Shown here one piece after another: positions 54,340 to 63,508 of a DNA stretch of 64,000 nucleotides. Origin of the DNA: Pirellulales bacterium (lineage in GTDB: Bacteria; Planctomycetota; Planctomycetia; Pirellulales; JALHPA01). The stretch's first letter is position 1, and every line of letters starts with the position of its first letter. The translations under genes were made by a program, and so were the position numbers. The notes below the pieces were generated by a model. The model did no database searches and was not told the origin of the DNA. It saw only the letters and a list, made by a program, of their open reading frames with translations. The stretch is from contig JANRLT010000006.1 of assembly GCA_033762255.1 (NCBI GenBank), positions 62,001-126,000 on the forward strand, in the 5' to 3' direction.

Positions 54340-54535
54340 CAGGGCGCGTTGCGGTGCTCCCTCTCCCTCTGGGAGAGGGTCGGCGTGAGGGAACCTACCG
54401 CGAAGCGGTTACGGAACTCAGCCCTGGGTTGCCGCGCAGCGACTACCCTGGGAATACCCCCTCTCCCACTGGGAGAGGGCCGGGGTGAGGGAACCTACCG
54501 CAACGCGGTTGCGTCATGCGGAAATAACCCAGTAT
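54340..54535. repeat. intergenic repeat cluster with CCCTCTCCC palindromes
   Basis: Two CCTCTCCC-N-GGGAGAGGG palindromes (54359-54377 and 54462-54480) are each followed by GTGAGGGAACCTACCGC. Between them GGTTGCCGCGCAGCGACTAC is the inverse of sequence near 19678, and CGCGGTTGCGTCATGCG (about 54505) is the inverse of sequence near 19272. A short ORF across it (SLSLWERVGVRE...) is the repeat. 54180-54612 holds no gene. Confidence 0.7.
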
Positions 54536-54612
54536 TACTGAATGCCTTCACAAATTTCTAACCGCGCTAAGTTTAGCTAGAAAGATTATTATACATACTG
54601 TACACCTGTATG

Positions 54613-56073
54613 TCAACGGGTTTTTTGGGCCACGGAGGGTTGTTTTTCTTCCGTCAGGGATTCCTCCGCAAATTTGCTGAGAAAATAGATGCTGCTGTCG
54701 TGCCCATGAAAGCCCACGACGCGCTCGTCGACATTGGTGACTTGCTTGATGATCCGCCCGGCGCGCAGGTCAAATTCAATCGTCCCCCGGCCCAGGTTTT
54801 GGATCACCTGGCTGCGGATTTCGGGATTGTCGATCGGCGGCAGCACGGTTTCATACGAAATGCTGGCAATGCCCCCTTCGACCTTGTCCAGTTGATAGCG
54901 GTGGCGGGCCTGATAGACGCGCGGTTGATCCGCCACCGTCACGGTGATCTCAATCGGCGTCGACCAGGGCTGGCCCAGGTGGACCGGCTGGGCGGGAAGG
55001 GGGACAAGGACCTGCTGATGGGCCTGATAGGTGCCGCTGTCGTGGATTTTGGCCGATTGTTCGGAGGTGGACTCGCGCTTGAGGACCTTGCCTGTCCGGT
55101 CGATGGTTAACCGGGAAAGGGGCGTGCCGATCATGGCGGCGGTGGATTCGTATCCCGGAGGAGGGGTTTTGTCGGTGCGGCTGTTGTAGCGGACTTCCTC
55201 GCGGCCGGACATTTTTTGCCGCATGTCGATGGCGTCCCACATCGTTTCAAAGGTTACGTTCCCCGCTTCGTCCACGGCGATCACTTTCCAACGCTTGTCA
55301 GAGACAGTGGCGATTTCCGCGACCTGCGATGTCCCGGAGATGGTCGTCTCGACCCGCGTTTGCTGGGTCAGGCGGGTGCGCACCACCTCGCCGGCGGTAA
55401 ATTTGTATTGCAGCGTGTATTTTTCCACTTTGGCGGGTTGGCCAGCCGCGGCGGAAACGCTGCCTGCCGCAGTGGAAGAGTTTGTCGTCGATTGCGTGAC
55501 AGGAGTAGCGGCCCCCGCCTTGGCGGCGCTGGTGGTACTCGGCGTGGTGGGCTGCGCGGTGCTGGTTGGAGCGGCGGGCGCTGGTTTGGTGGTCGCGGCC
55601 GTGGCGGGCTGCGGGGAAGGAGCGGGCTTTGCCGCTGTGGGGCTGTTCTTGCCCGTGGCCGCGCTGCCTGCTTTTGCGTTGGTTGCTTTGGCGTTGCTAG
55701 GCTGCGCGCCGCGAGGCTGTGCGCTTTTTGGCTGGTTGTTATTTGTTTGGGCGCTCCCCGCCCGTGTGGTTGATTTGGCGGGGGGCTTGATGACGGGGGC
55801 GGGCTTGGCTGGTGCGGCCTTGGCGGTTGCGGGGGCCTTAGCGGTTGCTTGGCTTTTGGTATTTGAGGGGGCCACAGTCGTCGCGGCCCGGGGGGGCGTG
55901 GCGGACTGCTGCGCGATAGGAGCTTTTAATACCGAAGGGGGAGTGGTGGCCGCGGGTTCGGCGCTTTGAACACTTGGCGGCAGCCAACAATTCGTCCCGC
56001 AGATCCCCACGACCGCGGCCAGTGTCAGGCTCTTGCCATAACCAGCCCAAGAGCTGTTTGTCAACTTTTGCAT
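54613..56073 (-). CDS. secreted protein with Ala/Pro/Thr-rich linker and beta domain
   Basis: 486 residues. A signal peptide (SLTLAAVVGICGTNCWLPPSVQSAEP) is followed by about 180 residues of low-complexity Ala/Pro/Thr/Lys-rich linker. A globular C-terminal domain (about 220-486) begins KVEKYTLQYKFTAGEVVRTRLTQQTRVETTISGT. That domain is beta-rich and reminiscent of the DUF6263-like group of periplasmic proteins, although I am not certain. It is monocistronic, ending next to the repeat cluster. A domain anchored to the envelope by a flexible spacer is the most that can be said. Confidence 0.65.
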   Translation of the reverse strand: MQKLTNSSWAGYGKSLTLAAVVGICGTNCWLPPSVQSAEPAATTPPSVLKAPIAQQSATPPRAATTVAPSNTKSQATAKAPATAKAAPAKPAPVIKPPAKSTTRAGSAQTNNNQPKSAQPRGAQPSNAKATNAKAGSAATGKNSPTAAKPAPSPQPATAATTKPAPAAPTSTAQPTTPSTTSAAKAGAATPVTQSTTNSSTAAGSVSAAAGQPAKVEKYTLQYKFTAGEVVRTRLTQQTRVETTISGTSQVAEIATVSDKRWKVIAVDEAGNVTFETMWDAIDMRQKMSGREEVRYNSRTDKTPPPGYESTAAMIGTPLSRLTIDRTGKVLKRESTSEQSAKIHDSGTYQAHQQVLVPLPAQPVHLGQPWSTPIEITVTVADQPRVYQARHRYQLDKVEGGIASISYETVLPPIDNPEIRSQVIQNLGRGTIEFDLRAGRIIKQVTNVDERVVGFHGHDSSIYFLSKFAEESLTEEKQPSVAQKTR

Positions 56074-56138
56074 CGCACTCGCTTCCTTTCGAGAACGTCT
56101 GAATCAATTTGGCTAAATCTGTCGCCCCAGGCTATTTC

Positions 56139-57035
56139 CTAATTTGGCCGCACGTGTCCGCTCCAGCCCAGTTTTTCGCGTAAGGTGCGGTAGTAGCTGC
56201 GACCCAGCACTTCGATCAATTGAAAATGCGTCCCCGCCTGGCTGATACGCACCCGGTCCGCGGCCGTCAGTCGCCCCAACACCCGGCCATCCACCACCAC
56301 CGAGGTCGATTCGTGCGGCTGGTCCACCAGCAGCTCGTACACCCGCTCGGCGCTATCCACCAGCGGACGCACGGTCATCGTGTGTGGACTAATCGCACAA
56401 ATCACAAACGCCCGCAGGTCTTTTCGCAAAATCGGACCCCCCGCCGACAAGTTGTGGGCGGTCGAACCGACCGGCGTGGAGACGATCAAACCGTCGCAAC
56501 TATACGACGTCACCCATTCAGCGTCAACGCGAAGATGGATGTTCAGCATTTGAAACGGCGGTCCCCCCAGGAGGGCCGTTTCATTCAGGCCCAGGGTACT
56601 TGCTAGCACTTCTTCTTTGCGCAGGATTTCGCAGCGAAACATTAGATGCCGCACCACCCGATACCGCCCCGCGCAGATCGCGGGCAAAATAGCTAGCAAG
56701 TCGTCGGGGGAATAATCCGCTAAAAAACCCAGCTTGCCCAAATTTGCGCCAATGATCGGAATTTGCCGCTCCCCCAGGCGATGGGCGGCCCGCAGGATGG
56801 AGCCATCCCCCCCCAGGACAATGGCAAAGTCCGCAGCGGGGACCGTGGCCAGGGAGTGGTTGTCCTGCTCGGCCACGGGCAGGTCCAGATCGCAATGGAT
56901 GATCTGGGCGAGCTTGGCCAATTCAGGTCGAAAACGCTCGAGTTCCGCCGCGATGCGCGGATTGCCCGTCCGGCCCAGCAGCAGCACGCGGGGACCGGGG
57001 GGAGTCGACCAGGAAGGGACGGAGGGGGAATCCAT
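56139..57035 (-). CDS. nadK: NAD kinase
   Basis: 298 residues from ATG 57035 (a TTG at 57062 is an alternative). The catalytic GGDGS lies at 75-79 (VLGGDGSILRAAHR), followed by GANLGKLGFLADYSPDDL, the NE motif region (LGLNETALL), and the STPVGSTAHNLSAGGPIL loop. It phosphorylates NAD to NADP using ATP or polyphosphate. It is upstream of the secreted linker protein on the same strand; the 65-bp gap allows co-transcription. Confidence 0.93.
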   Translation of the reverse strand: MDSPSVPSWSTPPGPRVLLLGRTGNPRIAAELERFRPELAKLAQIIHCDLDLPVAEQDNHSLATVPAADFAIVLGGDGSILRAAHRLGERQIPIIGANLGKLGFLADYSPDDLLAILPAICAGRYRVVRHLMFRCEILRKEEVLASTLGLNETALLGGPPFQMLNIHLRVDAEWVTSYSCDGLIVSTPVGSTAHNLSAGGPILRKDLRAFVICAISPHTMTVRPLVDSAERVYELLVDQPHESTSVVVDGRVLGRLTAADRVRISQAGTHFQLIEVLGRSYYRTLREKLGWSGHVRPN

Positions 57036-57170
57036 GCGGCACGCGGAAAAGGGACGGTTCAAATCGTGTGACGATTTTACGGGAAACAGGAGCCAATTTC
57101 ATGATAGTCAACCCAATAGCTTTTGACGAATGGAAAATGGATGATCGCGGAGAGTGGACCGTCCATACAA

Positions 57171-57236
57171 TCAGCCGCAGGGCGCTAGCCCACGGTTGGA
57201 GCGGTAAGAAAACCGTGGGCGAGTTGATCGGCAGGG
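57171..57236. repeat. family A core, copy 3
   Basis: TCAGCCGCAGGGCGCTAGCC, CACGGTTGGAGCGG and AAAACCGTGGGC, the central hairpin of the MITE-like element without its outer arms. It lies inside a short ORF (57068-57478) that is repeat translation. Confidence 0.6.
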
Positions 57237-57260
57237 CCGGAGACGCAATTGTTATTTGTA

Positions 57261-57336
57261 AACAGGAGGAAGCAGAGAGAGCAGAGGGGGGAAAACTGCA
57301 AATAGTATTCCTCCGCTGTCTCTGCTACCTCCTGTT
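57261..57336. repeat. palindromic repeat family D, copy 1
   Basis: Arms AACAGGAGGAAGCAGAGAGA... and ...TGTCTCTGCTACCTCCTGTT are imperfect inverts flanking a short loop; other copies are at 59105-59205 and 60429-60545. An ACAAAAGGAAGCGAAGAG segment (57393) resembles the flank of the other copies, inverted. The rest of 57036-57683 carries CACCGGAACTTGTTCCGGTG (57430), another palindrome. Confidence 0.7.
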
Positions 57337-57683
57337 AAAAAATGGATTGCGGTGTTTTTGTGAACAGGAGCAAGCAGAGGGAGCAGAGTTAAACAAAAGG
57401 AAGCGAAGAGAACGAAGGGGGAGTTGCACCGGAACTTGTTCCGGTGTGCGCGGCACTAGAAGCCTACGGGGTGGATAGGTAAACAATCAACAAAGGGCCT
57501 CCAACCGCTCTGCGGCCCTAGGAATTTGTTACGTACTTGTTTTTTACCTGGCTGATTGACTTGCCTTGACCGAGCAAATAAATTATTAACATATTTACGA
57601 GTAGCTGGCGGTACCGTCACTCGTTCGCGCAGTGTGCGGGCAACAATTTTCTAAAATTTTGGCATAACCCGGGAGGACCGCTC

Positions 57684-59051
57684 GTGAGCATTACATCATG
57701 CCGTTTCTGTTTGCGCAGCCCAAATTTTTTGCGCGCTGCCCTGTGGAGTGCGTTTGTTGGTCTGACCTGGATCTGCAACTCCGCCGTTGTTCGAGCGGAT
57801 TGGGAGCAATTTCAGGGGAACGCCGCACACACTGGTTACGTCGATAGTTATATCTATGCCCCCGGCTTGACGCAGCAATGGTTCTCCCCAGCCCCGTCCT
57901 ATTCGGCCGGACCCGGCGATCGCAGCGTGGCCATCGTCGCTGGGGACGTTTACGCCACGATGCTGCAAGGTTACGGACCCGTTGGTCCATACTTGGTCAA
58001 ACGCCTGGACGGATTGACGGGCGCGACGGAGTGGCAGGCCTCAATTCCCGGCAGTTCGCATTCGGGCGTCTCGGCCCCCTCAGTGGCCGGTGATACTGTC
58101 TACGTGCATCATTTTGGGCATTCCGGCAGCAGCGGATCAGCTTTTCCCACGGACTACCCAGCGCTTGTGGGGCTGGATAGAGCTAGTGGCGTCCAGCAAT
58201 TTTGGACGACGCATTCCGGTCAATGGTCGAGCGGCAGCCGGCCAACGATCGAGGGGACCGGGGTCTTCGCCGCGGGGGGCTATTTCGGCGGGTTGGACGC
58301 CTATGGTTTGAACGGCTCCCACGTTTGGTTTCATGGGGTGAACCAGCAATATGGCTGGATTCCAGCCGCCGACCAAAACAATGTCTACGTGTACATGGGG
58401 GCCGCGAGCGCCAGCCCCGGGCCCAGCGTCGGGTCGCTCTTTATTGTGAATCGTACCACGGGAGTACGCGACGCAACCGTGCCGCACCCACAATCAAACG
58501 GCACCTTTTATGGAGAAGAGCAAAGCGTAATCCTGGGCGGCCAGGGGGATGCGCTCGCGCTGACGTACAATAATCATCCAGCTTTTGCCAATAGCAAGAC
58601 CCTAGTGAGTTTTGATATCGTCAGCCGCACGATCAACTGGCAAATCACAGGCAATTTTGGTGGCAACGCCGCCGTTTCCGACGGTCAGATCGCCGTGCCC
58701 GACGGCAACGCGCTGCGGATTGTGGATCAATCGACCGGCGGAACCTTGTGGACCTGGACCGCGCCGGGGGCGGTGTGGGGCAATGTCGTGCTAAGCAATC
58801 AGTACGCATTTGTAAATGCCGGCGGCAGCGTGCATGCGATTGACCTGCTGACGCGGACGTCCGTTTGGAACTCGTCCGGTGTAACGGGCAGTATCGCGCT
58901 CGACGATAACCTGCTAGTCATCAGCAATCCGAGCGGAGTGCGTGCCTACACGGCGATCCCCGAACCTGCCTCGTTCGTTGCGACTGTTGTAGCGGGTGCC
59001 GCATGGATGCTCATGCGGCGGCGCAAGGCGCGGATTACCGGCCAAACTTAA
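57684..59051 (+). CDS. PEP-CTERM PQQ-like beta-propeller protein
   Basis: 455 residues; the GTG start has GGAGG upstream (GGGAGGACCGCTC). A signal peptide (ALWSAFVGLTWICNSAVVRA) is followed by DWEQFQGNAAHTGYVD, the beta-propeller opening, then repeated blades (VKRLDGLTGATEW, VGLDRASGVQQFW, IVNRTTGVRDA, VSFDIVSRTINW, LRIVDQSTGGTLW). The C-terminus is IPEPASFVATVVAGAAWMLM followed by RRRKAR: PEP, one membrane helix, basic tail. It is thus a likely substrate of the exosortase at 44698 and would be anchored in, or released to, the outer envelope. It sits between two D repeats. Confidence 0.9.
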   Translation: MSITSCRFCLRSPNFLRAALWSAFVGLTWICNSAVVRADWEQFQGNAAHTGYVDSYIYAPGLTQQWFSPAPSYSAGPGDRSVAIVAGDVYATMLQGYGPVGPYLVKRLDGLTGATEWQASIPGSSHSGVSAPSVAGDTVYVHHFGHSGSSGSAFPTDYPALVGLDRASGVQQFWTTHSGQWSSGSRPTIEGTGVFAAGGYFGGLDAYGLNGSHVWFHGVNQQYGWIPAADQNNVYVYMGAASASPGPSVGSLFIVNRTTGVRDATVPHPQSNGTFYGEEQSVILGGQGDALALTYNNHPAFANSKTLVSFDIVSRTINWQITGNFGGNAAVSDGQIAVPDGNALRIVDQSTGGTLWTWTAPGAVWGNVVLSNQYAFVNAGGSVHAIDLLTRTSVWNSSGVTGSIALDDNLLVISNPSGVRAYTAIPEPASFVATVVAGAAWMLMRRRKARITGQT

Positions 59052-59104
59052 TCTTTCAATAGCTCAGTAAATTATACTACTATGAATGTTCCCCTTTCTC
59101 CCTC

Positions 59105-59205
59105 TTCGTTCCCTTCGTTAACTTTTGTAATATCCGGGATATTGATTTAACAGGAGAGAGCAGAGAAAGCAGAGGGGGAAAATAGTAAGCAGAATTCCTC
59201 CGCTA
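59105..59205. repeat. repeat family D, copy 2 (right arm shortened)
   Basis: TTCGTTCCCTTCGTTAACTT and TTTAACAGGAGAGAGCAGAG followed by ATTCCTCCGCT. The same flank and arm recur at 60429-60545. The rest of 59052-59373 carries the palindromic CACTGGAACTTGTTCCAGTG (about 59238). Confidence 0.65.
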
Positions 59206-59373
59206 GCGGGTAGCCCAGCTAATCGCCCATTGGCTAGCACTGGAACTTGTTCCAGTGTGCGTAGCACAAGAAGCCTACTTGGATATAATGGAAATTTTTG
59301 AAGAAATGCTTCTTGCCGCTGCGCGGCCCAGGAACAAGTTCCTTGGGTACCCGGTCATTGAGGTACGCCCCTA

Positions 59374-59994
59374 ATGTCGATGAAACCACTAACTAAAAAT
59401 GAGTTGAGGGAGTACTTCCAGGTATATCGCGACGCATTCCCAGAATGGGAAGCAGACGTACCTTACTCACTTTCAAGAACATGCGGCCCAATTACGCAAG
59501 TTATAGGCTTTCAGAATTTGAGCTACGGTGCGTATCGACTTATGTGTGGAGTCGAAGTCTCAGGCCCACCAGATGGTGGTTCGTTCGTATTGCCACAGAT
59601 GCTTGACGTTAAACACCGTAACATTGAGCGCAGGCAGCACTTAACCAAGTGGCCAAAGGTGTTGCGAGCCATTGAAGAACAAATCGTTCCCGATGTGCGG
59701 ATGCCGCTTGAAATCGTCGAAGTATTCCAGCTTGCTGAAGAAGAAGCAGAGCGAGGTGCAAACGGTAGATACCTCAATGGCGTGGCCGCGCTGAGTGTTT
59801 ACGTTGGCCAGTATGACCGAGCGATCGAATGGTGCAACCAGGCGGAAGCGAGCTTTAGCGAGTTTGAAAAAGCTATACCATGCCCGGAGTGGATGCTAAT
59901 CCAAAGAGATTTCACGAATAGATTACGCGAAGCAATCAAGAACGGTACAGGATTGGAGTTTCTTGCAATAACATCTGACCAGCGACAGTCTTAG
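59374..59994 (+). CDS. hypothetical protein, possible orphan immunity protein
   Basis: 206 residues, no recognised family. The first half (PYSLSRTCGPITQVIGFQNLSYGAYRLMCGVEV) has the alternating aromatic pattern seen in DUF4304-like accessory proteins. The second half (NGVAALSVYVGQYDRAIEWCNQAEASFSEFEKA) looks TPR-like. There is no signal peptide. The codon and base use is AT-richer than the neighbours, and the gene sits inside repeats, 130 bp before an Rhs scrap on the same strand. That context suggests a leftover immunity gene of a lost Rhs/polymorphic toxin, but no motif proves it. Confidence 0.6.
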   Translation: MSMKPLTKNELREYFQVYRDAFPEWEADVPYSLSRTCGPITQVIGFQNLSYGAYRLMCGVEVSGPPDGGSFVLPQMLDVKHRNIERRQHLTKWPKVLRAIEEQIVPDVRMPLEIVEVFQLAEEEAERGANGRYLNGVAALSVYVGQYDRAIEWCNQAEASFSEFEKAIPCPEWMLIQRDFTNRLREAIKNGTGLEFLAITSDQRQS

Positions 59995-60125
59995 GCTAGC
60001 GGGGTAGCCCCGGTTATTAAACGTTTACCTAAGGAACATATTCCTTGGCCGCGCAGTGGTAAGAAGCAGTTCTTTCTAAGCTTCCGGAACTTCCAATAGG
60101 CTTCTTTTGCCTCGCACACTGGAAC

Positions 60126-60410
60126 GTGTTTTCATACCAACTGCGCGAGGCGGACTACACGGCGGGCGGGGGCGCGACGGTCCCCGCCGACGAGCATTAC
60201 GAGACCGACCTGAACGGCAACCGGTTCGAGCGGGGAGTCGGCACGTCCTATTACCGAGCCAGCACCATCAACAACAACCAGGTGCGGGACGACGGGGTTT
60301 ACGAATATACCTACGACGCCGAGGGGAACCGCCTCACGCGGTTCCGCCTGACCGCCACCCAGGGGGCCGAGGACAACTATGTCTTTTACTATTATGACCC
60401 CGGCAACATA
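60126..60410 (+). pseudogene. Rhs/YD-repeat fragment
   Basis: An open frame with no start or end of its own reads FSYQLREADYTAGGG, HYETDLNGNRFERG, then DGVYEYTYDAEGNRLTRF and FYYYDPGN. The YEYTYDAEGNRLTR segment is a canonical YD repeat of Rhs proteins. Homology stops abruptly at both sides: on the left at CACACTGGAACGTG, and on the right at the family D flank (CACCTCTTCGTTCCC). It is a displaced scrap, not a gene. Its GC-rich codon use differs from the AT-richer hypothetical gene before it. Confidence 0.8.
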
Positions 60411-60428
60411 GCTCCCCTATTCCACCTC

Positions 60429-60545
60429 TTCGTTCCCTTCGCTAACTTTTGTAAAATCCGGGGTATCATATTTACAGGAGGAAGCAGAGATAACAGAGAG
60501 TGAAAAGCAACAAGTATTCCTCCGCTGCCTCTGCTACCTCCTGTT
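60429..60545. repeat. repeat family D, copy 3
   Basis: TTCGTTCCCTTCGCTAACTT, then TTTACAGGAGGAAGCAGAG, loop, and CTCTGCTACCTCCTGTT. It directly abuts the Rhs scrap. 60546-60616 is a short AT-rich leader of mutM. Confidence 0.7.
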
Positions 60546-60616
60546 CAAAATGAATTCTGTATTTCATAACAGTACAGAACCGTGTATGAAACTATTGTCA
60601 ATCATGCAGGCTACCC

Positions 60617-61498
60617 GTGCCCGAACTGCCCGAAGTTGAAACCATGCGCCGCGGATTGCTGCCGTTGACCGGGCAAGTAATTCGCCGGGTGCGGCTTTTG
60701 CCCTGTGAACGCCGGCCGCTGACCATCACGCCCGCTCAAATCGATTTTTGCCGCAGCCAGACAGGCCAAAAAATCATCGCCATCGAACGCCTGGGAAAGC
60801 GCGTCATTCTGCGCCTGGCCAACGAACTGGCCCTGGTGATCGAACCCCGCATGACCGGCTTGTTGCTCTTGGCCGATCCCCCCACCGCCGACCACTTACG
60901 CGTGCGGTGGGAGTGTGTTCCCCCTTCGTCCAAGCGTTCAGGCCCACGCGGTAAAACCACCTCGTTTTGGTATTGGGACCGCCGCGGCTTGGGCGTGCTC
61001 CGGTTGGTCACGCCGGCGCAGTTTGCCGCGTATTATGGCCCGCAGCGGATCGGCCCCGACGCCTTGCAGCTAAGTCCCGTTGAACTGCGCGCGCGGTTGC
61101 AGGGGACCAGCCGGCCGATCAAGGTCGCGCTCTTGGACCAAAAACTGTTGGCGGGCGTGGGAAACCTGTACGCGTCGGAAATGCTGCACCTGGCAAAAAT
61201 CCATCCCGCGGTGCCGTGTGATTGCCTGCGCGGGGGGGATTGGTCGCGGCTGCATGCGGCCCTGGTCGAAGTGCTCGAGACCGCGATCCGCTACGAAGGC
61301 TCTACCCTGGGGGATGGGACCTACCGCAATGTGCTAAACCAAGATGGCGGCTACCAAAACGAGCATCGGGTGTATGCCCGTCACAAGGAACTTTGCCCCG
61401 CCTGCCAAAAAGCGGCGGTGGTCCGCATTGTGCAGGCCCAGCGGGCGACGTTTTTTTGCCCCCGCTGCCAACGAGCGCGGGGCGTAAAATCGACTTAA
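60617..61498 (+). CDS. mutM: formamidopyrimidine-DNA glycosylase
   Basis: 293 residues from a GTG start fixed by the invariant N-terminus PELPEVETMRRGL: Pro2 is the catalytic amine after removal of Met, and Glu3 is also essential. K61 in GKRVIL is the DNA-contacting Lys. DQKLLAGVGNLYASEML is the helix-two-turn-helix, and the C-terminal zinc finger is CPACQ...CPRCQ. It excises oxidised purines such as 8-oxoguanine. It lies between the Rhs scrap and the DUF3500 gene without an obvious operon partner. Confidence 0.95.
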   Translation: MPELPEVETMRRGLLPLTGQVIRRVRLLPCERRPLTITPAQIDFCRSQTGQKIIAIERLGKRVILRLANELALVIEPRMTGLLLLADPPTADHLRVRWECVPPSSKRSGPRGKTTSFWYWDRRGLGVLRLVTPAQFAAYYGPQRIGPDALQLSPVELRARLQGTSRPIKVALLDQKLLAGVGNLYASEMLHLAKIHPAVPCDCLRGGDWSRLHAALVEVLETAIRYEGSTLGDGTYRNVLNQDGGYQNEHRVYARHKELCPACQKAAVVRIVQAQRATFFCPRCQRARGVKST

Positions 61499-61675
61499 AA
61501 TTTAATTGCAAGGGACTGGCCCAACCGTTCTAATGAGTTTGTGACTGGTTTTCGGCCTAAGAGTCTAACCCGCCACTTTCCCCGCCCCCGTTTGTTGTTG
61601 CCATCAGGCGCATCACGCCTATTTTTTTCGTCGCGTGGCAAAACTTTCTTGGTTTTCCCATAAAGGAGCTTTCTT

Positions 61676-62758
61676 ATGTCCCATTCGCCCAACTGCCCCG
61701 ATTGCACAGTCGAAAATGGAATTGTGGAGAATAACACGCCCAAGTTGACTGTTCCCCGCCGCAAATTTCTGCAAACGAGCGCCGCGGCGGTCGCCGCCTT
61801 TTCCGCGGGGGTGTCCGCCTTGCCTAATTGGGCCGTGGCCAAAGAAGCCGTCGCCGCCGCCAGCACGCCGGAATCGCTGGTCAAACTGCTCATGGAGTCG
61901 CTTTCTCCCGGGCAGAAAGAGACGATTTGCTTTGATTGGGATTATCAAGACGCCAAGCGGGGGCTGTTGCGGACGTATGTCTCGAACAATTGGAAAATCA
62001 CCGAGCCGAACATCAACGACGATTTTTATACCAAGGACCAGCGGCAACTGGTGCGGGACATTTTTAAGGGGTTGATCCAGCCCGATTGGGTTAAGAAGAT
62101 CGACAAGCAGTTAGAGGATGACGCGGGGGGCTTTGGGAATGAGCAAAGCATTGCGATTTTTGGCGCTCCGGGGGAAAAGTTTGAATTTGTGATGACCGGC
62201 CGCCACATGACGCTGCGGTGCGATGGCAATTCGGCCTCGCATGTCGCCTTTGGCGGGCCGATCTTTTACGGCCACGCGGCGGACGGCTTTAATGAAAAGC
62301 CGGACCATCCGGGGAATGTCTTTTGGCCGCAAGCCCAAGCGGCGAACAAGGTCTATCAAATGCTGGATGAAAAGCAGCGCAAGGGGGCCTTGGTGACGGA
62401 CGCGAATTTGCCGCGCGAGCAAGCGGTCGGTTTCCGCGGCAAGAAGAACGACCTGCCGGGAATTCCCGTGACCGAGATGTCCGCCGATCAGCAGTCGGAA
62501 ATGCAAAAAGTGTTGGCTCTGCTATTGGAACCGTATCGCCAAGGGGATCGGGATGAAGTCTTGGCCTGCCTGAAAGCGCAGGGAGGCCTGGAGGGGTGTT
62601 CGCTGGCGTTTTATCAGGCCGGAGACCTGGGGAATGACCAAGTGTGGGATAACTGGCGGCTGGAAGGGCCATCGTTTGTATGGCACTTTCGCGGTACGCC
62701 CCACGTGCATGTCTGGGTGAACGTGGCGGATGACGCCAGCGTCAAACTGAATGCGTAA
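61676..62758 (+). CDS. DUF3500 family protein with Tat signal
   Basis: 360 residues. The Tat signal PRRKFLQTSAAAVAAFSAG (about residues 27-45) is clear. The mature region shows DUF3500 features: WKITEPNINDDFYTKDQRQLVRDIFKGLIQPDWVKKIDKQLEDD, EFVMTGRHMTLRCDGNS, AFGGPIFYGH, and FVWHFRGTPHVHVWVNV. DUF3500 is an uncharacterised family in planctomycetes and relatives. There is a Cys pair (CPDC) near the N-terminus. A 13-bp hairpin follows the gene. Confidence 0.8.
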   Translation: MSHSPNCPDCTVENGIVENNTPKLTVPRRKFLQTSAAAVAAFSAGVSALPNWAVAKEAVAAASTPESLVKLLMESLSPGQKETICFDWDYQDAKRGLLRTYVSNNWKITEPNINDDFYTKDQRQLVRDIFKGLIQPDWVKKIDKQLEDDAGGFGNEQSIAIFGAPGEKFEFVMTGRHMTLRCDGNSASHVAFGGPIFYGHAADGFNEKPDHPGNVFWPQAQAANKVYQMLDEKQRKGALVTDANLPREQAVGFRGKKNDLPGIPVTEMSADQQSEMQKVLALLLEPYRQGDRDEVLACLKAQGGLEGCSLAFYQAGDLGNDQVWDNWRLEGPSFVWHFRGTPHVHVWVNVADDASVKLNA

Positions 62759-62805
62759 GCTGTGCCATTTTAAGTGGCATGGGCCGTTTATCTAAAGCGC
62801 TCTTT

Positions 62806-62840
62806 GGCCGATACGGGAAGTCGTCTATCCCGTGTCGGCC
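62806..62840 (+). terminator. strong hairpin after the DUF3500 gene
   Basis: GGCCGATACGGGA (62806-62818) pairs with TCCCGTGTCGGCC (62828-62840), 13 bp with one G-T wobble and a 9-base loop. A T-rich stretch begins about 20 bases further (CTTTTTGTTTT), so it may serve as a terminator. 62759-63250 holds no convincing gene; an ORF of 78 codons on the minus strand is unsupported. Confidence 0.6.
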
Positions 62841-63250
62841 CTGCTGCGCGCTATTCGGGCTTTTTGTTTTCGCTCCGCTCTTGAAGGAATCTGCCAGAAC
62901 GGCGGTAGACTTTGCGCGCGTGTTAAATCAGTTACACGAGTTGCCGCAATCGTGGGGAATATCCCAATTTTTCCTCCGTTTTCCAGAATAATGCTGTAGA
63001 TTTGTAATAGAATCTGTCGCAAATCTCATCGGCATACGCTTTGCAGTAATAAAGATCAGCCCGCCCCGTATTCACCACATTTGGCAGGCCCTTACAAACC
63101 GTCCCTTTCCGTTTTTCGCAATAATCCGCGAAAACTTGAATTGCGGTAAATCCACTCCCGAACCTCAAACTGGCAAGAATTGTCTAACGTAGGAAGCACA
63201 ACGGAACAACCCCCCCGCCGGGGCGAATAGGCGACAGAAAAGAGGCCAAA

Positions 63251-63508
63251 ATGTCCCCCACAACCCATGTTTTGCCCCTGAATGTTACTTGGGATGACGG
63301 TTTCGACCGGTTTTTTGAAACCGCCCCCTTTGCCAAATTAGAGGCCGAGTTAGAACGCTCCTTGGCCGAGTTAGAGGTGCGCTACAGTTTTTGGATTCTG
63401 CCGACCCGGGGGGGAAGTACACGCCGGGGAGAAGCTTCGGTGGCTCTGCCGGGCATGCCACATTCGGGCGATTCTGCGGAATCTGCTGATCCCAAAAAGC
63501 CCCGATAA
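63251..63508 (+). CDS. small hypothetical protein
   Basis: 85 residues starting at ATG 63251 with AGAGGCC upstream. It reads TWDDGFDRFFETAPFAKLEAELERSLAELEVRYSFWILP, an acidic amphipathic helix then a short beta segment, and a basic/Ser-rich tail. No family is recognised. 63509-63811 shows nothing but a CCCCCT/AGGGGG hairpin. Confidence 0.45.
   Translation: MSPTTHVLPLNVTWDDGFDRFFETAPFAKLEAELERSLAELEVRYSFWILPTRGGSTRRGEASVALPGMPHSGDSAESADPKKPR

Noticed and set aside
54349-54561. 70-codon ORF with SLSLWERVGVRE and PLPLGEGRGEG
   Set aside because: A typical translation of the CCCTCTCCC repeat, found intergenically in many genomes.
57068-57478. 136-codon plus-strand ORF
   Set aside because: It consists of family A core, family D palindrome and further repeats; no protein-like pattern.
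62932-63168. 78-codon minus-strand ORF with several Cys and Tyr
   Set aside because: No ribosome-binding site, no recognisable family, and it overlaps noncoding-looking sequence; possible but unsupported.
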